A stretch of DNA of 64,000 nt from positions 327,884 to 391,883 of the forward strand of contig NZ_JACVEG010000003.1 of the NCBI RefSeq assembly GCF_014596725.1, given 5' to 3'. Position 1 is the first letter of the stretch; every line of letters begins with the position of its first letter. Source of the DNA: Vibrio sp. Y2-5 (lineage in GTDB: Bacteria; Pseudomonadota; Gammaproteobacteria; Enterobacterales; Vibrionaceae). Both the position numbers and the translations under genes were made by a program. Under the pieces are notes generated by a model. The model searched no databases. It was not told the origin of the DNA and worked only from the letters and a program-made list of their open reading frames with translations. This document shows positions 56,562-64,000 of the stretch, one piece after another.

Positions 56562-57881
56562 ATGAGTACAGAGTTTTATAACAGCAACATCGCAATATTG
56601 AAGCACCGATTCCCTAAATTAGCCGAAGCTATAGAGCAACATGATATCAGCCACCTCGAATTTGAAGTGGTCGAACGTCAGTTTGCCACATTGGCAGTCA
56701 ATGGTATTCAATTAAGCAGCGCTTATGACCCTGTCGAAGAAGCGCTCGCCTATCGCAGTACCACTTCAGGAAACATTTACCATATGTGGGGATTTGGTAT
56801 TGGTTCTGTGCCCGAAGTTCTGCTGAATGATAAGAACCTTAAAAAGATTCATATCTACATCTATAACCTTGATGTGATCAAGTTGGTGTTAACTCTAATG
56901 CCAAAACCGTGGTTGGATGATGAGAGGATAGCTCTGCATTATGTGCATAAAGATATGCCGAATAAGCTCAAAGCACTTGAGTGTTTATTTGTAAGCGACA
57001 GCTTCATCATCAATGCAGACTTGCACTTGTTAAAATACGCTAAGTTGGACTTAAGCTGGTTAGTTCATAGAATTGAAAATCGACTATTAACCGAAGTGGT
57101 TAACCGTTCACATACCAGCAAGGAAGGTTGGGAAAAGCTTAATAAGATAGATAAAAGCAACTACCCACTCCTAAAAAAAATGCCCGTCATCGATCACCTA
57201 ATTGAGGGCAACCATTTTAAAGAAGTTCTCTGTGTCGGCGCTGGTCCTTCATTGGATGCGGAAATCGAAAAGGTTAAAGCGCTGGCACTCAAACCTAACC
57301 GTCCACTGTTCATGGCACCTTCTACAGCCTTAAATGCCCTGATCAAACACGGTTTAAAGCCAGACATTCTGTTTATCATGGATATGGGTGTAAAAGCGGA
57401 AAGTATTCCGTTTAGCAAGTTCGCTAAAACAGCGACTTTAATCGGGTCAAGCCGAATTCAGAAAGACATCTTTGAGCAATGGAAAGGTAAAAAATACTAC
57501 TGCCACATGGTTGATGAAACCTTTGACGACATTAATGAGAGATTACCTTCAAAGTATCGTTTAAGTGTTATGGGTTCCGTCATTCATCCTATGACAAACC
57601 TAGCGATTTTATTTGGCGCGAAAACCATTCGCTTCGTCGGTTGTGACTTTGGTTTTCCCGGTGAAATCCAGCACGCATCTACTGTGGATAATTACGAAAT
57701 AGACATGAGTGTCACTATAGAAAATGGGCATGGTGAGATCATTAAGTCCTCGCCGACCTATCGCCTATTTTGTTCTGGCATTGAAAACCTTATCGCTGCA
57801 TCACCTCATGTTGACTACATCAACATGAGTCGCATTGGCGCTAAAATTATTGGTGCTCGTTATGAAGACGGGGAGAAATAA
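56562..57881 (+). CDS. maf: Motility accessory factor (Maf) glycosyltransferase-family protein
   Basis: The 439-aa protein contains a MptE-like/DUF115 domain (Maf_flag10): VLCVGAGPSLDAEI, FMAPSTALNALIKHGLKPD (shown in part), FIMDMGVKAES and FVGCDFGFPG. Maf proteins transfer pseudaminic or legionaminic acid to flagellin in Campylobacter, Helicobacter and Aeromonas. Presence beside a complete pse pathway and lateral flagellin supports the same role here, with LafA as likely acceptor. It overlaps none, but a small gene follows 1 bp later. Confidence 0.88.
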   Translation: MSTEFYNSNIAILKHRFPKLAEAIEQHDISHLEFEVVERQFATLAVNGIQLSSAYDPVEEALAYRSTTSGNIYHMWGFGIGSVPEVLLNDKNLKKIHIYIYNLDVIKLVLTLMPKPWLDDERIALHYVHKDMPNKLKALECLFVSDSFIINADLHLLKYAKLDLSWLVHRIENRLLTEVVNRSHTSKEGWEKLNKIDKSNYPLLKKMPVIDHLIEGNHFKEVLCVGAGPSLDAEIEKVKALALKPNRPLFMAPSTALNALIKHGLKPDILFIMDMGVKAESIPFSKFAKTATLIGSSRIQKDIFEQWKGKKYYCHMVDETFDDINERLPSKYRLSVMGSVIHPMTNLAILFGAKTIRFVGCDFGFPGEIQHASTVDNYEIDMSVTIENGHGEIIKSSPTYRLFCSGIENLIAASPHVDYINMSRIGAKIIGARYEDGEK

Positions 57882-57882
57882 A

Positions 57883-58164
57883 GTGGAATCCTTTGATATA
57901 GAATCAAACTTGAAGCAATCTGCGGTTGCGTATTATCGACACGAATACAACTTGGCATCACTGTTGTTGAAAGGCTGTTTGCGTCGACTTTCTTTGCTTC
58001 CTCTCAACGCTGAGCAGGCTAACTACCTAAACAGCGCGATTGAAAAGATAAATGCCACAGTAAAAAGATGCGACTATACGGGCCTAGCTGACATTATTCA
58101 CTTTGAATTAATCCAAGAGTTCCCAGATTTTAACTCTTTACTGAAAAGCGGCTCGGAACAATAA
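57883..58164 (+). CDS. Small helical protein coupled to maf
   Basis: The GTG at 57883 is chosen because GGGGAG lies seven bases upstream and overlaps the end of maf; the product is 93 aa. It is soluble and largely helical, with SLLLKGCLRRLSLLPLNAEQ and a terminal LIQEFPDFNSLLKSG. No family is recognised. Tight coupling suggests a partner or chaperone of Maf, but that is inference. Confidence 0.55.
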   Translation: MESFDIESNLKQSAVAYYRHEYNLASLLLKGCLRRLSLLPLNAEQANYLNSAIEKINATVKRCDYTGLADIIHFELIQEFPDFNSLLKSGSEQ

Positions 58165-58194
58165 GACTTATTTTTGATTCCTAATAGTAGCTGT

Positions 58195-58230
58195 CAATTA
58201 GGTTGTTAGTTTTAACTAACCGCCTAATTG
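58195..58230. repeat. 36-bp near-perfect inverted repeat upstream of flhA
   Basis: Outer arms CAATTAGG (58195-58202) and CCTAATTG (58223-58230) enclose inner arms GTTAGTT (58205-58211) and AACTAAC (58214-58220). The only interruption is a symmetric 2-nt mismatch (TT opposite CG). No T-run follows, so it is not a standard terminator; it could be an operator or an mRNA structure. Confidence 0.6.
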
Positions 58231-58303
58231 ATACCATGCGTTCCACTATACACCTCTCATGCTAGCCTCTGCGGACAAATTCTCGCCGCTCCCTACAGGC
58301 ATT

Positions 58304-58319
58304 ATCAGAAATGTCTGAT
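58304..58319 (+). promoter_or_regulatory. 16-bp palindrome upstream of flhA
   Basis: ATCAGAAATGTCTGAT, extended by T/A on each side, is a near copy of the site at 56411-56426. A TAAAAT -10-like box lies at 58342-58347, which would put the centre of the palindrome near -42, an activator-type position. Confidence 0.6.
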
Positions 58320-58418
58320 AGTTTGCATTCACCAATAAAAATAAAATGTCTGACCTTATTTTCTTATCTTTCATACTGCTTAGTAATGAAAGTGAACACT
58401 AACTAGTGAACCTAAGAC

Positions 58419-60503
58419 ATGTTAAAAGGCTTACAGATATTTAATTCTAAACTCGCGATACCACTCGTGCTGTTGATGATACTGGCGATGGTTATCTTAC
58501 CGTTGCCGGCATTGCTGCTCGATGGTTTTTTCACTTTTAACATCATGCTGGCCATTGTGGTCTTGCTGGTCAGTAGTACTGTTAAGCGAATTCTCGACTT
58601 CTCCGTATTCCCTTCGTTGCTGTTAATTGCAACCTTACTTCGTCTCACGCTGAACGTTGCCTCTACTCGTATCGTACTTCTCGAAGGTCACAACGGTGGC
58701 GATGCTGCCGGTAAAGTTATTCAATCGTTCGGTGAAGTGGTTATCGGTGGTAGCTACGTCGTTGGTATCGTTGTATTCGTTATCTTGATGATCATTAACT
58801 TTGTGGTTATCACCAAGGGTGGCGAACGTATTTCAGAAGTATCGGCTCGATTTACCCTAGATGCTTTACCGGGTAAACAGATGGCGATTGATGCCGACTT
58901 AAACTCAGGCAACATCGACCAAGAACAAGCTCGTGCCCGCCGTAAAGAAGTGGGTGATGAAGCAGAGTTCTACGGCGCAATGGATGGTGCGAGTAAGTTC
59001 GTTCGTGGTGATGCTGTCGCAGGTTTGATGATACTGTTCATCAACTTGATTGGTGGTGTGCTGATCGGTATGTTCGAGCACGGTCTGACCGTTAGTGAAG
59101 CATTCCAAACCTACGCACTACTGACCATCGGTGACGGCCTTGTAGCTCAAATTCCATCGCTATTACTTGCTGTTTCAGCGGCAATCATCGTAACTCGTAT
59201 CAGTGATAACGAGAACGACATGGCTGAGGTGATCAACAAGCAAATTCTTGCTTCGCCTTCAGTGTTATATATGACGGCTGGCGTGATGTTTATTATCGGT
59301 AGTGTACCGAACATGCCTCACCTCGCCTTCTATAGTTTCAGTGTTACCGTTGGTTTCGTCGCTTGGCGGCAAAGCAAAAAAGATGAAGGCGTAGATATCT
59401 CAAAAGCAGAGGTTGAAGCACCGTTAGAAAAAACATCTCTAAAAGATCACCCGCTAGATTGGTCTATCATTCCTGCCGTAGACGCCATTGCTTTGCGTCT
59501 CGGCTTCAAATTGGTTCCTCTCGTCACTAACAAAGAACAAAACTCGTTGTTAAAGAGTATTCGTGGTTGTCGAAAAACACTGAGTGAGCAAATTGGCTTT
59601 GTGATCCCAGAAGTCGTGATTCGTGATGACTTAGCACTGAAACCCGCCGAGTACGTTATTTTGGTCGATGGTGATGAAATTGAGCGCGGTGAAGTATATC
59701 CGGATATGCTGATGGCTGTAGGCCCAGGCGTTACTTCTGCCAACATAGATGGCACGCTTGGTGTTGACCCGGCTTATCGCCTACCTGCGCTTTGGGTTTC
59801 AAAAGAAGATAAAACCAAAGCGATTAACTTAGGCTTTCAGGTAATCGACATTCACGATGTGATTGCGACTCACGTGAGTAAAGTGTGTACTGAACATCTT
59901 GATGGCATCTTTAACTATGATGATGTGAAAGCACTGAACAAACGTCTGTCTTATGAACATCCAGAATTAGCTGAAAGCTTATCAAGTACCTTAACACCGA
60001 ACTTGCAGATGATGGTGATTCGTCAGCTTCTGGCTGAGCAAGTGCCTATCATCAACATTCGTACGATAGCAAACACCTTGATTGAGAGTGGCGATAAGAT
60101 TAAAGACCCTATCCTGCTTTCATCGAACATTCGTGTTGCGCTAAAGCGTACTATTTTGAACTTAGTGTCACCGTATTCTAAGTCGTTGAATGTGTTTACG
60201 TTGGGCGGGCAAGTTGAGCAAGACATTAAAGCAGGGATTACCTTGGCTCAACAAAATGACCCGAACACCCCGCTCGATGGCGTTCCGCTTGCACCTGAGC
60301 TGCTACAGAAGTTCCAGAACCGTATGCCTTCCATTGTGCAAACAATGCAGGCACAAGGTATGACACCGGTATTGTTAGTGACACCAATGGCTCGTCCAAT
60401 TGTCAGCAAGCTGGCTCGTGCATTTGCCAAAGGTTTGATTATTCTGTCATTTAACGAAATCCCTAACGAATATCAAATCAATCCGTTAGGTCAAATCGAC
60501 TAA
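58419..60503 (+). CDS. flhA: Lateral flagellar export gate protein FlhA
   Basis: The 694-aa protein has the eight-helix FlhA/SctV membrane domain. The conserved FHIPEP region has SARFTLDALPGKQMAIDADL and ARARRKEVGDEAEFYGAMDGASKFVRGD (both shown as family blocks, not contiguous). The cytoplasmic domain with DIHDVIATH and LSYEHPELAESL follows. It forms the export gate for flagellar substrates. It is isolated here, with no flhB or fliPQR, and is convergent with flgA. Assigned to the lateral system by context. Confidence 0.9.
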   Translation: MLKGLQIFNSKLAIPLVLLMILAMVILPLPALLLDGFFTFNIMLAIVVLLVSSTVKRILDFSVFPSLLLIATLLRLTLNVASTRIVLLEGHNGGDAAGKVIQSFGEVVIGGSYVVGIVVFVILMIINFVVITKGGERISEVSARFTLDALPGKQMAIDADLNSGNIDQEQARARRKEVGDEAEFYGAMDGASKFVRGDAVAGLMILFINLIGGVLIGMFEHGLTVSEAFQTYALLTIGDGLVAQIPSLLLAVSAAIIVTRISDNENDMAEVINKQILASPSVLYMTAGVMFIIGSVPNMPHLAFYSFSVTVGFVAWRQSKKDEGVDISKAEVEAPLEKTSLKDHPLDWSIIPAVDAIALRLGFKLVPLVTNKEQNSLLKSIRGCRKTLSEQIGFVIPEVVIRDDLALKPAEYVILVDGDEIERGEVYPDMLMAVGPGVTSANIDGTLGVDPAYRLPALWVSKEDKTKAINLGFQVIDIHDVIATHVSKVCTEHLDGIFNYDDVKALNKRLSYEHPELAESLSSTLTPNLQMMVIRQLLAEQVPIINIRTIANTLIESGDKIKDPILLSSNIRVALKRTILNLVSPYSKSLNVFTLGGQVEQDIKAGITLAQQNDPNTPLDGVPLAPELLQKFQNRMPSIVQTMQAQGMTPVLLVTPMARPIVSKLARAFAKGLIILSFNEIPNEYQINPLGQID

Positions 60504-60522
60504 CCGCAATGTTTCAACATGC

Positions 60523-60550
60523 AAAAGGCTTCTCAATTGAGAAGCCTTTT
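60523..60550. terminator. Bidirectional terminator between flhA and flgA
   Basis: AAAAGGCTTCTC-AATT-GAGAAGCCTTTT is a perfect palindrome between the two convergent genes, with T-tracts on both strands. Confidence 0.95.
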
Positions 60551-60575
60551 TATATCTATGAATATGGAACAGTAA

Positions 60576-61256
60576 CTAGTTTTGCTCTACTCTGTTTTCG
60601 CCAGTGACGGTAACGCTCAGCTCTCTGCCGGACTCTGAGTTCATAACGCGAATTCGGTCGCCAACCATACCGTCTTCCAAAGCTACGCCTTGCGTTTCTA
60701 GTGAAAAGCTATCTGAATGAAGTGAAATAATGACATGATGACCTTTGGTCGCCGCGTATTCCAACTCTACATAGCGACGAGTAAGAACCTGATTCGCCTT
60801 TGCTGAACGTCTGAGTTTCGTTCCCACCACATCTTCAATGTGCTGATAGACGGTGCCTTTGAGACTGAGCGTCTCCACATTCAGTTTTACATCGCTGGCT
60901 TCGATTCTATGCCCTTTGCGTAAAGGGCTTTTAGTACTTACAACCTTGGTATCTACGCTGACATTTGTCACCGCTTTAATTCGCCAGTTATTACCACACT
61001 TTACCCACCAGGTTTCAGAACCCAGATAATTTCCCATTGCTTTATCTGAAAACAAGGGTTGTTCACAAGCAGGAAGATTATTTACAGCACTGGCGATACG
61101 GAAATTAATTTGCAGGTTTTGCAAAGCAGGAAACTGCCCAGTAACGGCAGCTTCGATTCTTTGAGACAGATAAGATTCTATTTGAAGTTGTGCTGAGTCT
61201 GCCCATGCGGGAGCAGAGGCAAACAGAAGAGATAGAGGGAGTAGTGAATTACGCAT
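60576..61256 (-). CDS. flgA: Lateral flagellar P-ring chaperone FlgA
   Basis: The 226-aa periplasmic protein has a signal peptide (LLFASAPAWA). A cysteine pair lies in LPACEQP and WWVKCGN. The SAF/FlgA domain follows with SPLRKGHRIEASDVKL, then GTKLRRSAKANQVLT and the terminal VRVMNSESGRELSVTV-like block. FlgA assists P-ring assembly by FlgI. It overlaps flgN by 8 bp. In other lateral clusters flgA is followed by flgB; here it ends convergent to flhA. Confidence 0.88.
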   Translation of the reverse strand: MRNSLLPLSLLFASAPAWADSAQLQIESYLSQRIEAAVTGQFPALQNLQINFRIASAVNNLPACEQPLFSDKAMGNYLGSETWWVKCGNNWRIKAVTNVSVDTKVVSTKSPLRKGHRIEASDVKLNVETLSLKGTVYQHIEDVVGTKLRRSAKANQVLTRRYVELEYAATKGHHVIISLHSDSFSLETQGVALEDGMVGDRIRVMNSESGRELSVTVTGENRVEQN

Positions 61257-61668
61257 TCACCTCAACTCGCAGAGATTCAACCGCATCTTGAATAACCTGC
61301 TGCTGCTGTATCACTAATCGAGTATGTAACTCAGTTTTGTTTTGACACTCTAAGACTAGCTCGTGGAGTTCATCCGTCGCTTTTTTAATTGTCTCTTGAG
61401 CTTTGCCACTCATTCTATGAACAAGTTCAGTGGCATAACGGTTGTGATTACAACCTAATTTGCCTGCCAGTTCTTTACGTTCAAAGTGCAACTTACGCAG
61501 GGACTCACTCAGATCCGTCGCTTTCTGGTTATATTCGCTCACCTTCTCGTGATCGAATTTCAGACTGAATTGACGGATATCATCCAGCGTAGCAGATAAT
61601 GTTTTAGCGATTTTCGCGCTTTCAACCGTTGCTTGAAAGTATAACTTTAGCAGTTCTTTTTTATCCAT
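61249..61668 (-). CDS. flgN: Lateral flagellar chaperone FlgN
   Basis: The 139-aa all-helical protein, with LRKLHFERKELAGKLGCNHNRYA (in part) and long coiled-coil stretches, fits FlgN, the export chaperone for hook-associated proteins FlgK and FlgL. Its ATG overlaps the flgM stop by 1 bp and its stop overlaps flgA. Family identity is weak; gene order flgM-flgN supports it. Confidence 0.8.
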   Translation of the reverse strand: MDKKELLKLYFQATVESAKIAKTLSATLDDIRQFSLKFDHEKVSEYNQKATDLSESLRKLHFERKELAGKLGCNHNRYATELVHRMSGKAQETIKKATDELHELVLECQNKTELHTRLVIQQQQVIQDAVESLRVEVNA

Positions 61669-61946
61669 TATCGTAAGTTAGCTAAAACCTGAGCCAACTC
61701 TCCCATATCAAATTTGATGCTACCATCGGCAATCTGTGATTTGATGTCAGCCACACGAGCCAAATCAACGTCATCCATTGCCTTTAATGATGCACTACCT
61801 TCCGCAATGATATTTTGTTCGTGCATATTGATGTCTACTTGCTGTTTAGCCGGAGCAACCGTTTGTGCTTTATTCAGGTCAGCAGTACGTGAAACGTTCT
61901 GTACGTCTTGGACACTGTATAACGCGCTGTTATTGTCAATTTTCAT
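61668..61946 (-). CDS. flgM: Lateral anti-sigma28 factor FlgM
   Basis: The 92-aa protein has a disordered N-terminal half and a C-terminal LARVADIKSQIADGSIKFDM helix, the FlgM sigma-binding signature (VADIKxxIxxGxxxxD). It should bind and inhibit LafS until hook completion, when it is exported. A sigma28-like promoter lies just upstream, so LafS would activate its own inhibitor as in E. coli. Confidence 0.88.
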   Translation of the reverse strand: MKIDNNSALYSVQDVQNVSRTADLNKAQTVAPAKQQVDINMHEQNIIAEGSASLKAMDDVDLARVADIKSQIADGSIKFDMGELAQVLANLR

Positions 61947-61984
61947 GGTTGGCTCCTACCTATCTGTAATCTCTTCAATAATAC

Positions 61985-62012
61985 ATTACGGCAATGTTTT
62001 AAGTTTTATTTC
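61985..62012 (-). promoter_or_regulatory. Sigma28-like (LafS) promoter of flgM
   Basis: On the minus strand GAAATAAA, 12 nt, GCCGTAAT; the same design as the lafA and flagellin-like promoters. It overlaps the last codon of the upstream gene and ends 38 bp before the flgM ATG. Confidence 0.72.
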
Positions 62013-63039
62013 ACTTTTTTATTAAAGAAACGACATTTTCTCTGTTCGGCCCGACATAGTGCTTTTGAATGGCCTTTAATGCGGAAGTACCATTCATTAC
62101 AAACATCGCTTTTATGTTCTGCCCGAGATCATCCGAAGCTTTATGACAGTAGCCAATCAGTTTATCCGCAAGATGACTTTGTGAGTTGAGTATTTCCTGT
62201 GCGTGGCTGTGCATCTCATTTACACGGGCGATGACACGCTCAATCGCATCCAAAGCATCACTTGCTCTGATATCAAGCATAGTGATCATTTCCACGGTTG
62301 GATAACGCGTCAGTGCGCTGACCGTAATTGGGTTACCTTCTGGGTAACGCCCACCCTGACCAGAAATAAAAATCTTAAGATCCCATTTACGCCACATCTG
62401 GTCCGGCATAGCGATAATCAAACCATTCTCTTCATCTCGGCGTAATCGCATTTGACCCAAGGAAAACATGACCGAAAACTGTTCAAACAGACCTTGGTCA
62501 GATTCAACACGATCGAATGCTAAAGGAATCATTTTGTTGTTGATGTAGAGCGTAACCAGCTCGTTGGTCAGACGTTCGCGCACAAAATCCAGACCAGGGA
62601 CATAAAAATCAATCTCAGCAATGTTGGTCGTGACCGGAGCAAAAGACGAATCAATGATGTGTCGCCCAAAATGCTGGCTATTCACCGCGTTCATAATTTC
62701 ACGCTTGTGAATATCAACATTGTTCAGGTCAGCCGCACTCTCGGCGCCCTTAGAAACCAATCGCTTAATTTCTACTGCTGAGCGCGCAATCTTTTTCAAC
62801 TGCTCTACAGCCAACATCAAACCATTCACAGTACGATGAGTATCCGCTAACTCTGCAATTAACCTTGGGCGTTCTTTCAAACGACTCAAAGCATGCTGAG
62901 ACAACATGTTTGCCGAAGAAACCCTATTAATTGAACTGGCTTTTTCTGTTTTTGATAGACGCCCAGCCACTACGCTTGCTGTGGTTTGCCCGCGTAGAGG
63001 AGAGGTAGAAGTCGAGTTAGATATTGTCTGTGAGCGCAC
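62011..63039 (-). CDS. Flagellin-fold protein, possibly LafW-like hook-associated protein
   Basis: The 342-aa protein uses a GTG start. Its N-terminal half resembles flagellin D1: LMLAVEQLKKIARSAVEIKRLV, AESAADLNNVDIHKREI and NSQHFGRHIID track the pattern of ELAVQ, the Asp-rich turn and the FNG motif. Near the C-terminus SDALDAIERVIARVNEMHSHAQEIL mimics the flagellin ALxAIDxAL helix. The FliD-like or flagellin end signatures are missing. It lies 12 bp after fliG. It may correspond to LafW of other lateral systems, but this is inferred; a fully unknown protein is possible. Confidence 0.5.
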   Translation of the reverse strand: MRSQTISNSTSTSPLRGQTTASVVAGRLSKTEKASSINRVSSANMLSQHALSRLKERPRLIAELADTHRTVNGLMLAVEQLKKIARSAVEIKRLVSKGAESAADLNNVDIHKREIMNAVNSQHFGRHIIDSSFAPVTTNIAEIDFYVPGLDFVRERLTNELVTLYINNKMIPLAFDRVESDQGLFEQFSVMFSLGQMRLRRDEENGLIIAMPDQMWRKWDLKIFISGQGGRYPEGNPITVSALTRYPTVEMITMLDIRASDALDAIERVIARVNEMHSHAQEILNSQSHLADKLIGYCHKASDDLGQNIKAMFVMNGTSALKAIQKHYVGPNRENVVSLIKK

Positions 63040-63051
63040 TAAAACCTAACC

Positions 63052-64000
63052 TTATGACAAACGAACTTCGTTAGAAATACTGAGCTGAATCACACCTTCG
63101 CCTTGCAGACGACGTACGATATCCAGAATTTCCTTACGGGCTCCTTCCACTTGGCTAACCGGTACAGCTCCGATACGCTGAATGTTTTCTTTTAGCTGAG
63201 TTGCCAGACGGTTCGGCATGGTGTTGAAGATGTAAGCACGGTTCTCTTCAGGCATACCTTTCATTGCAAATGCCCATTGTTCAATGGTCACTTCATTGTT
63301 AATAGCATCGATCGTTTCCTGACTCTGAGTAAACAGAGAGTAGAAGTCGAACATCGCTTCCTGAATCTCTTCTGCCATCTTCTCATCACGCTGAGTAAGG
63401 TATTCAAAGATTGCAGCTTTATCACCCTGTAGACGGTTAATAATGTCTGCCACCACTTTGGTACCTTTGATGGTTTGAGGCGCGCCATCGTTGTAGTTTT
63501 CTTTACAGCGGGCAATCAGGTCTTTCAATGTCTCTGTGATACCGGATGTCAGCACCTGAGTTTGAGAAATCTGATAAATCAGCTCATTGCACTCTTCCAC
63601 TGTGTATTGCTCAAGCACCTTAGACGCATAATCTAAGGGTAAGTGAGCAATCAGCAAGGCCTGCATCGTAATGTGTTCGTGACGTAAATCTTCCACCAAA
63701 ATATCGGCAGGGATCCACGCCAGCTGCTCGGCGTGAGTACGAATCTCATCACCGTAGATTTCTGAAACCAAGTCTTTCGCTAAGTTTCCGTTCAACGTCT
63801 TATCGAGCACATTGGTCAGATACTGGCGAGTACCACCAATGATGCCTGAGTGCGAACGGAAGTCTTCAAAGAAACCGACGATAGAACGCAGTGCATCATT
63901 GGCTTTAATATCTTTCATCTTACTCATCGAATGAGCCAGACGCTTGATTTCATCATGCGTAAAGCCTTTCAACACTTCAGAGCTGATATCTTCGCCCATA
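63052..64000 (-). CDS. fliG: Flagellar motor switch protein FliG (start lies outside the window)
   Basis: The partial gene encodes at least 315 residues; the Met at 63999 is internal, since the family helix IGEDxxxEV begins there. Typical FliG N-terminal blocks are GFTHDEIKRLAHSMSKM and IVGFFEDFR. The middle EHPQTIALILAHL-like motif is altered to EHITMQALLIAHLPLDYA, and the C-terminal AKG/GEENR-like motor region contains MPEENRAYIF and ILDIVRRLQGEG. It connects export and torque at the C ring. It is likely the lateral copy. Confidence 0.88.
   Translation of the reverse strand, partial: MGEDISSEVLKGFTHDEIKRLAHSMSKMKDIKANDALRSIVGFFEDFRSHSGIIGGTRQYLTNVLDKTLNGNLAKDLVSEIYGDEIRTHAEQLAWIPADILVEDLRHEHITMQALLIAHLPLDYASKVLEQYTVEECNELIYQISQTQVLTSGITETLKDLIARCKENYNDGAPQTIKGTKVVADIINRLQGDKAAIFEYLTQRDEKMAEEIQEAMFDFYSLFTQSQETIDAINNEVTIEQWAFAMKGMPEENRAYIFNTMPNRLATQLKENIQRIGAVPVSQVEGARKEILDIVRRLQGEGVIQLSISNEVRLS

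Overview
The window is chromosomal DNA of a Vibrio-type gammaproteobacterium that carries a lateral-flagella gene set. Supporting signs are a trpEGDC(F)BA operon with a leader-peptide attenuator, the trpH(rnm)-yciO-rluB and yciB/yciA/yciI neighbourhoods, an AspS-type secretin pilotin beside metE, ERIC elements, and lateral flagellar genes that match the lafABCDEFSTU order described in Vibrio parahaemolyticus. I cannot name the species. No tRNA, rRNA, CRISPR array or insertion sequence was seen.

Layout. 1-15.8 kb: envelope and housekeeping genes (YiaD-like lipoprotein, Sel1/J-domain membrane protein, two tandem sensor diguanylate cyclases, SOS-controlled sulA, PurR-boxed purC, an HrpB-like helicase, maeA, sanA). 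15.8-26.4 kb: a 2OG-dioxygenase/class V PLP-enzyme pair, an ACT protein, trxB, cydDC behind two ERIC-type repeats, then rluB-yciO-rnm. 26.4-33.6 kb: the trp operon with TrpR operator, trpL and terminator/antiterminator. 33.9-41.2 kb: dicarboxylate symporter, yciB, yciA, yciI, aspS, metE (with MetJ boxes) and a membrane protein with a degenerate GGDEF domain.

41.5-64 kb is the accessory and most interesting part. It holds lafA, a divergent flagellin-like paralogue, lafB-F, the sigma factor lafS and the motor genes lafTU. Upstream is a complete pseudaminic acid pathway (pseB, pseC, pseF, fused pseG-pseH, pseI), an orphan type IV pilin-like gene and a Maf-family glycosyltransferase gene. Then come a lone flhA, flgMNA, a second flagellin-fold protein and the start-truncated fliG. 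The simplest reading is that lateral flagellin is made, chaperoned, exported and glycosylated with pseudaminic acid from this block.

The sequence gives regulatory support for this. lafA, the flagellin-like gene and flgM share a sigma28-like promoter, GAAATAAA-N12-GNCGTWAY. lafA and the flagellin-like gene also share a GGAATATTCC palindrome at exactly the same distance (27 bp) upstream. maf and flhA share a different 16-bp palindrome, identical at 15 of 16 positions, each followed by a similar AAATAAAATGT block. These shared elements and the two divergent flagellin-fold proteins are the most likely undescribed biology here.
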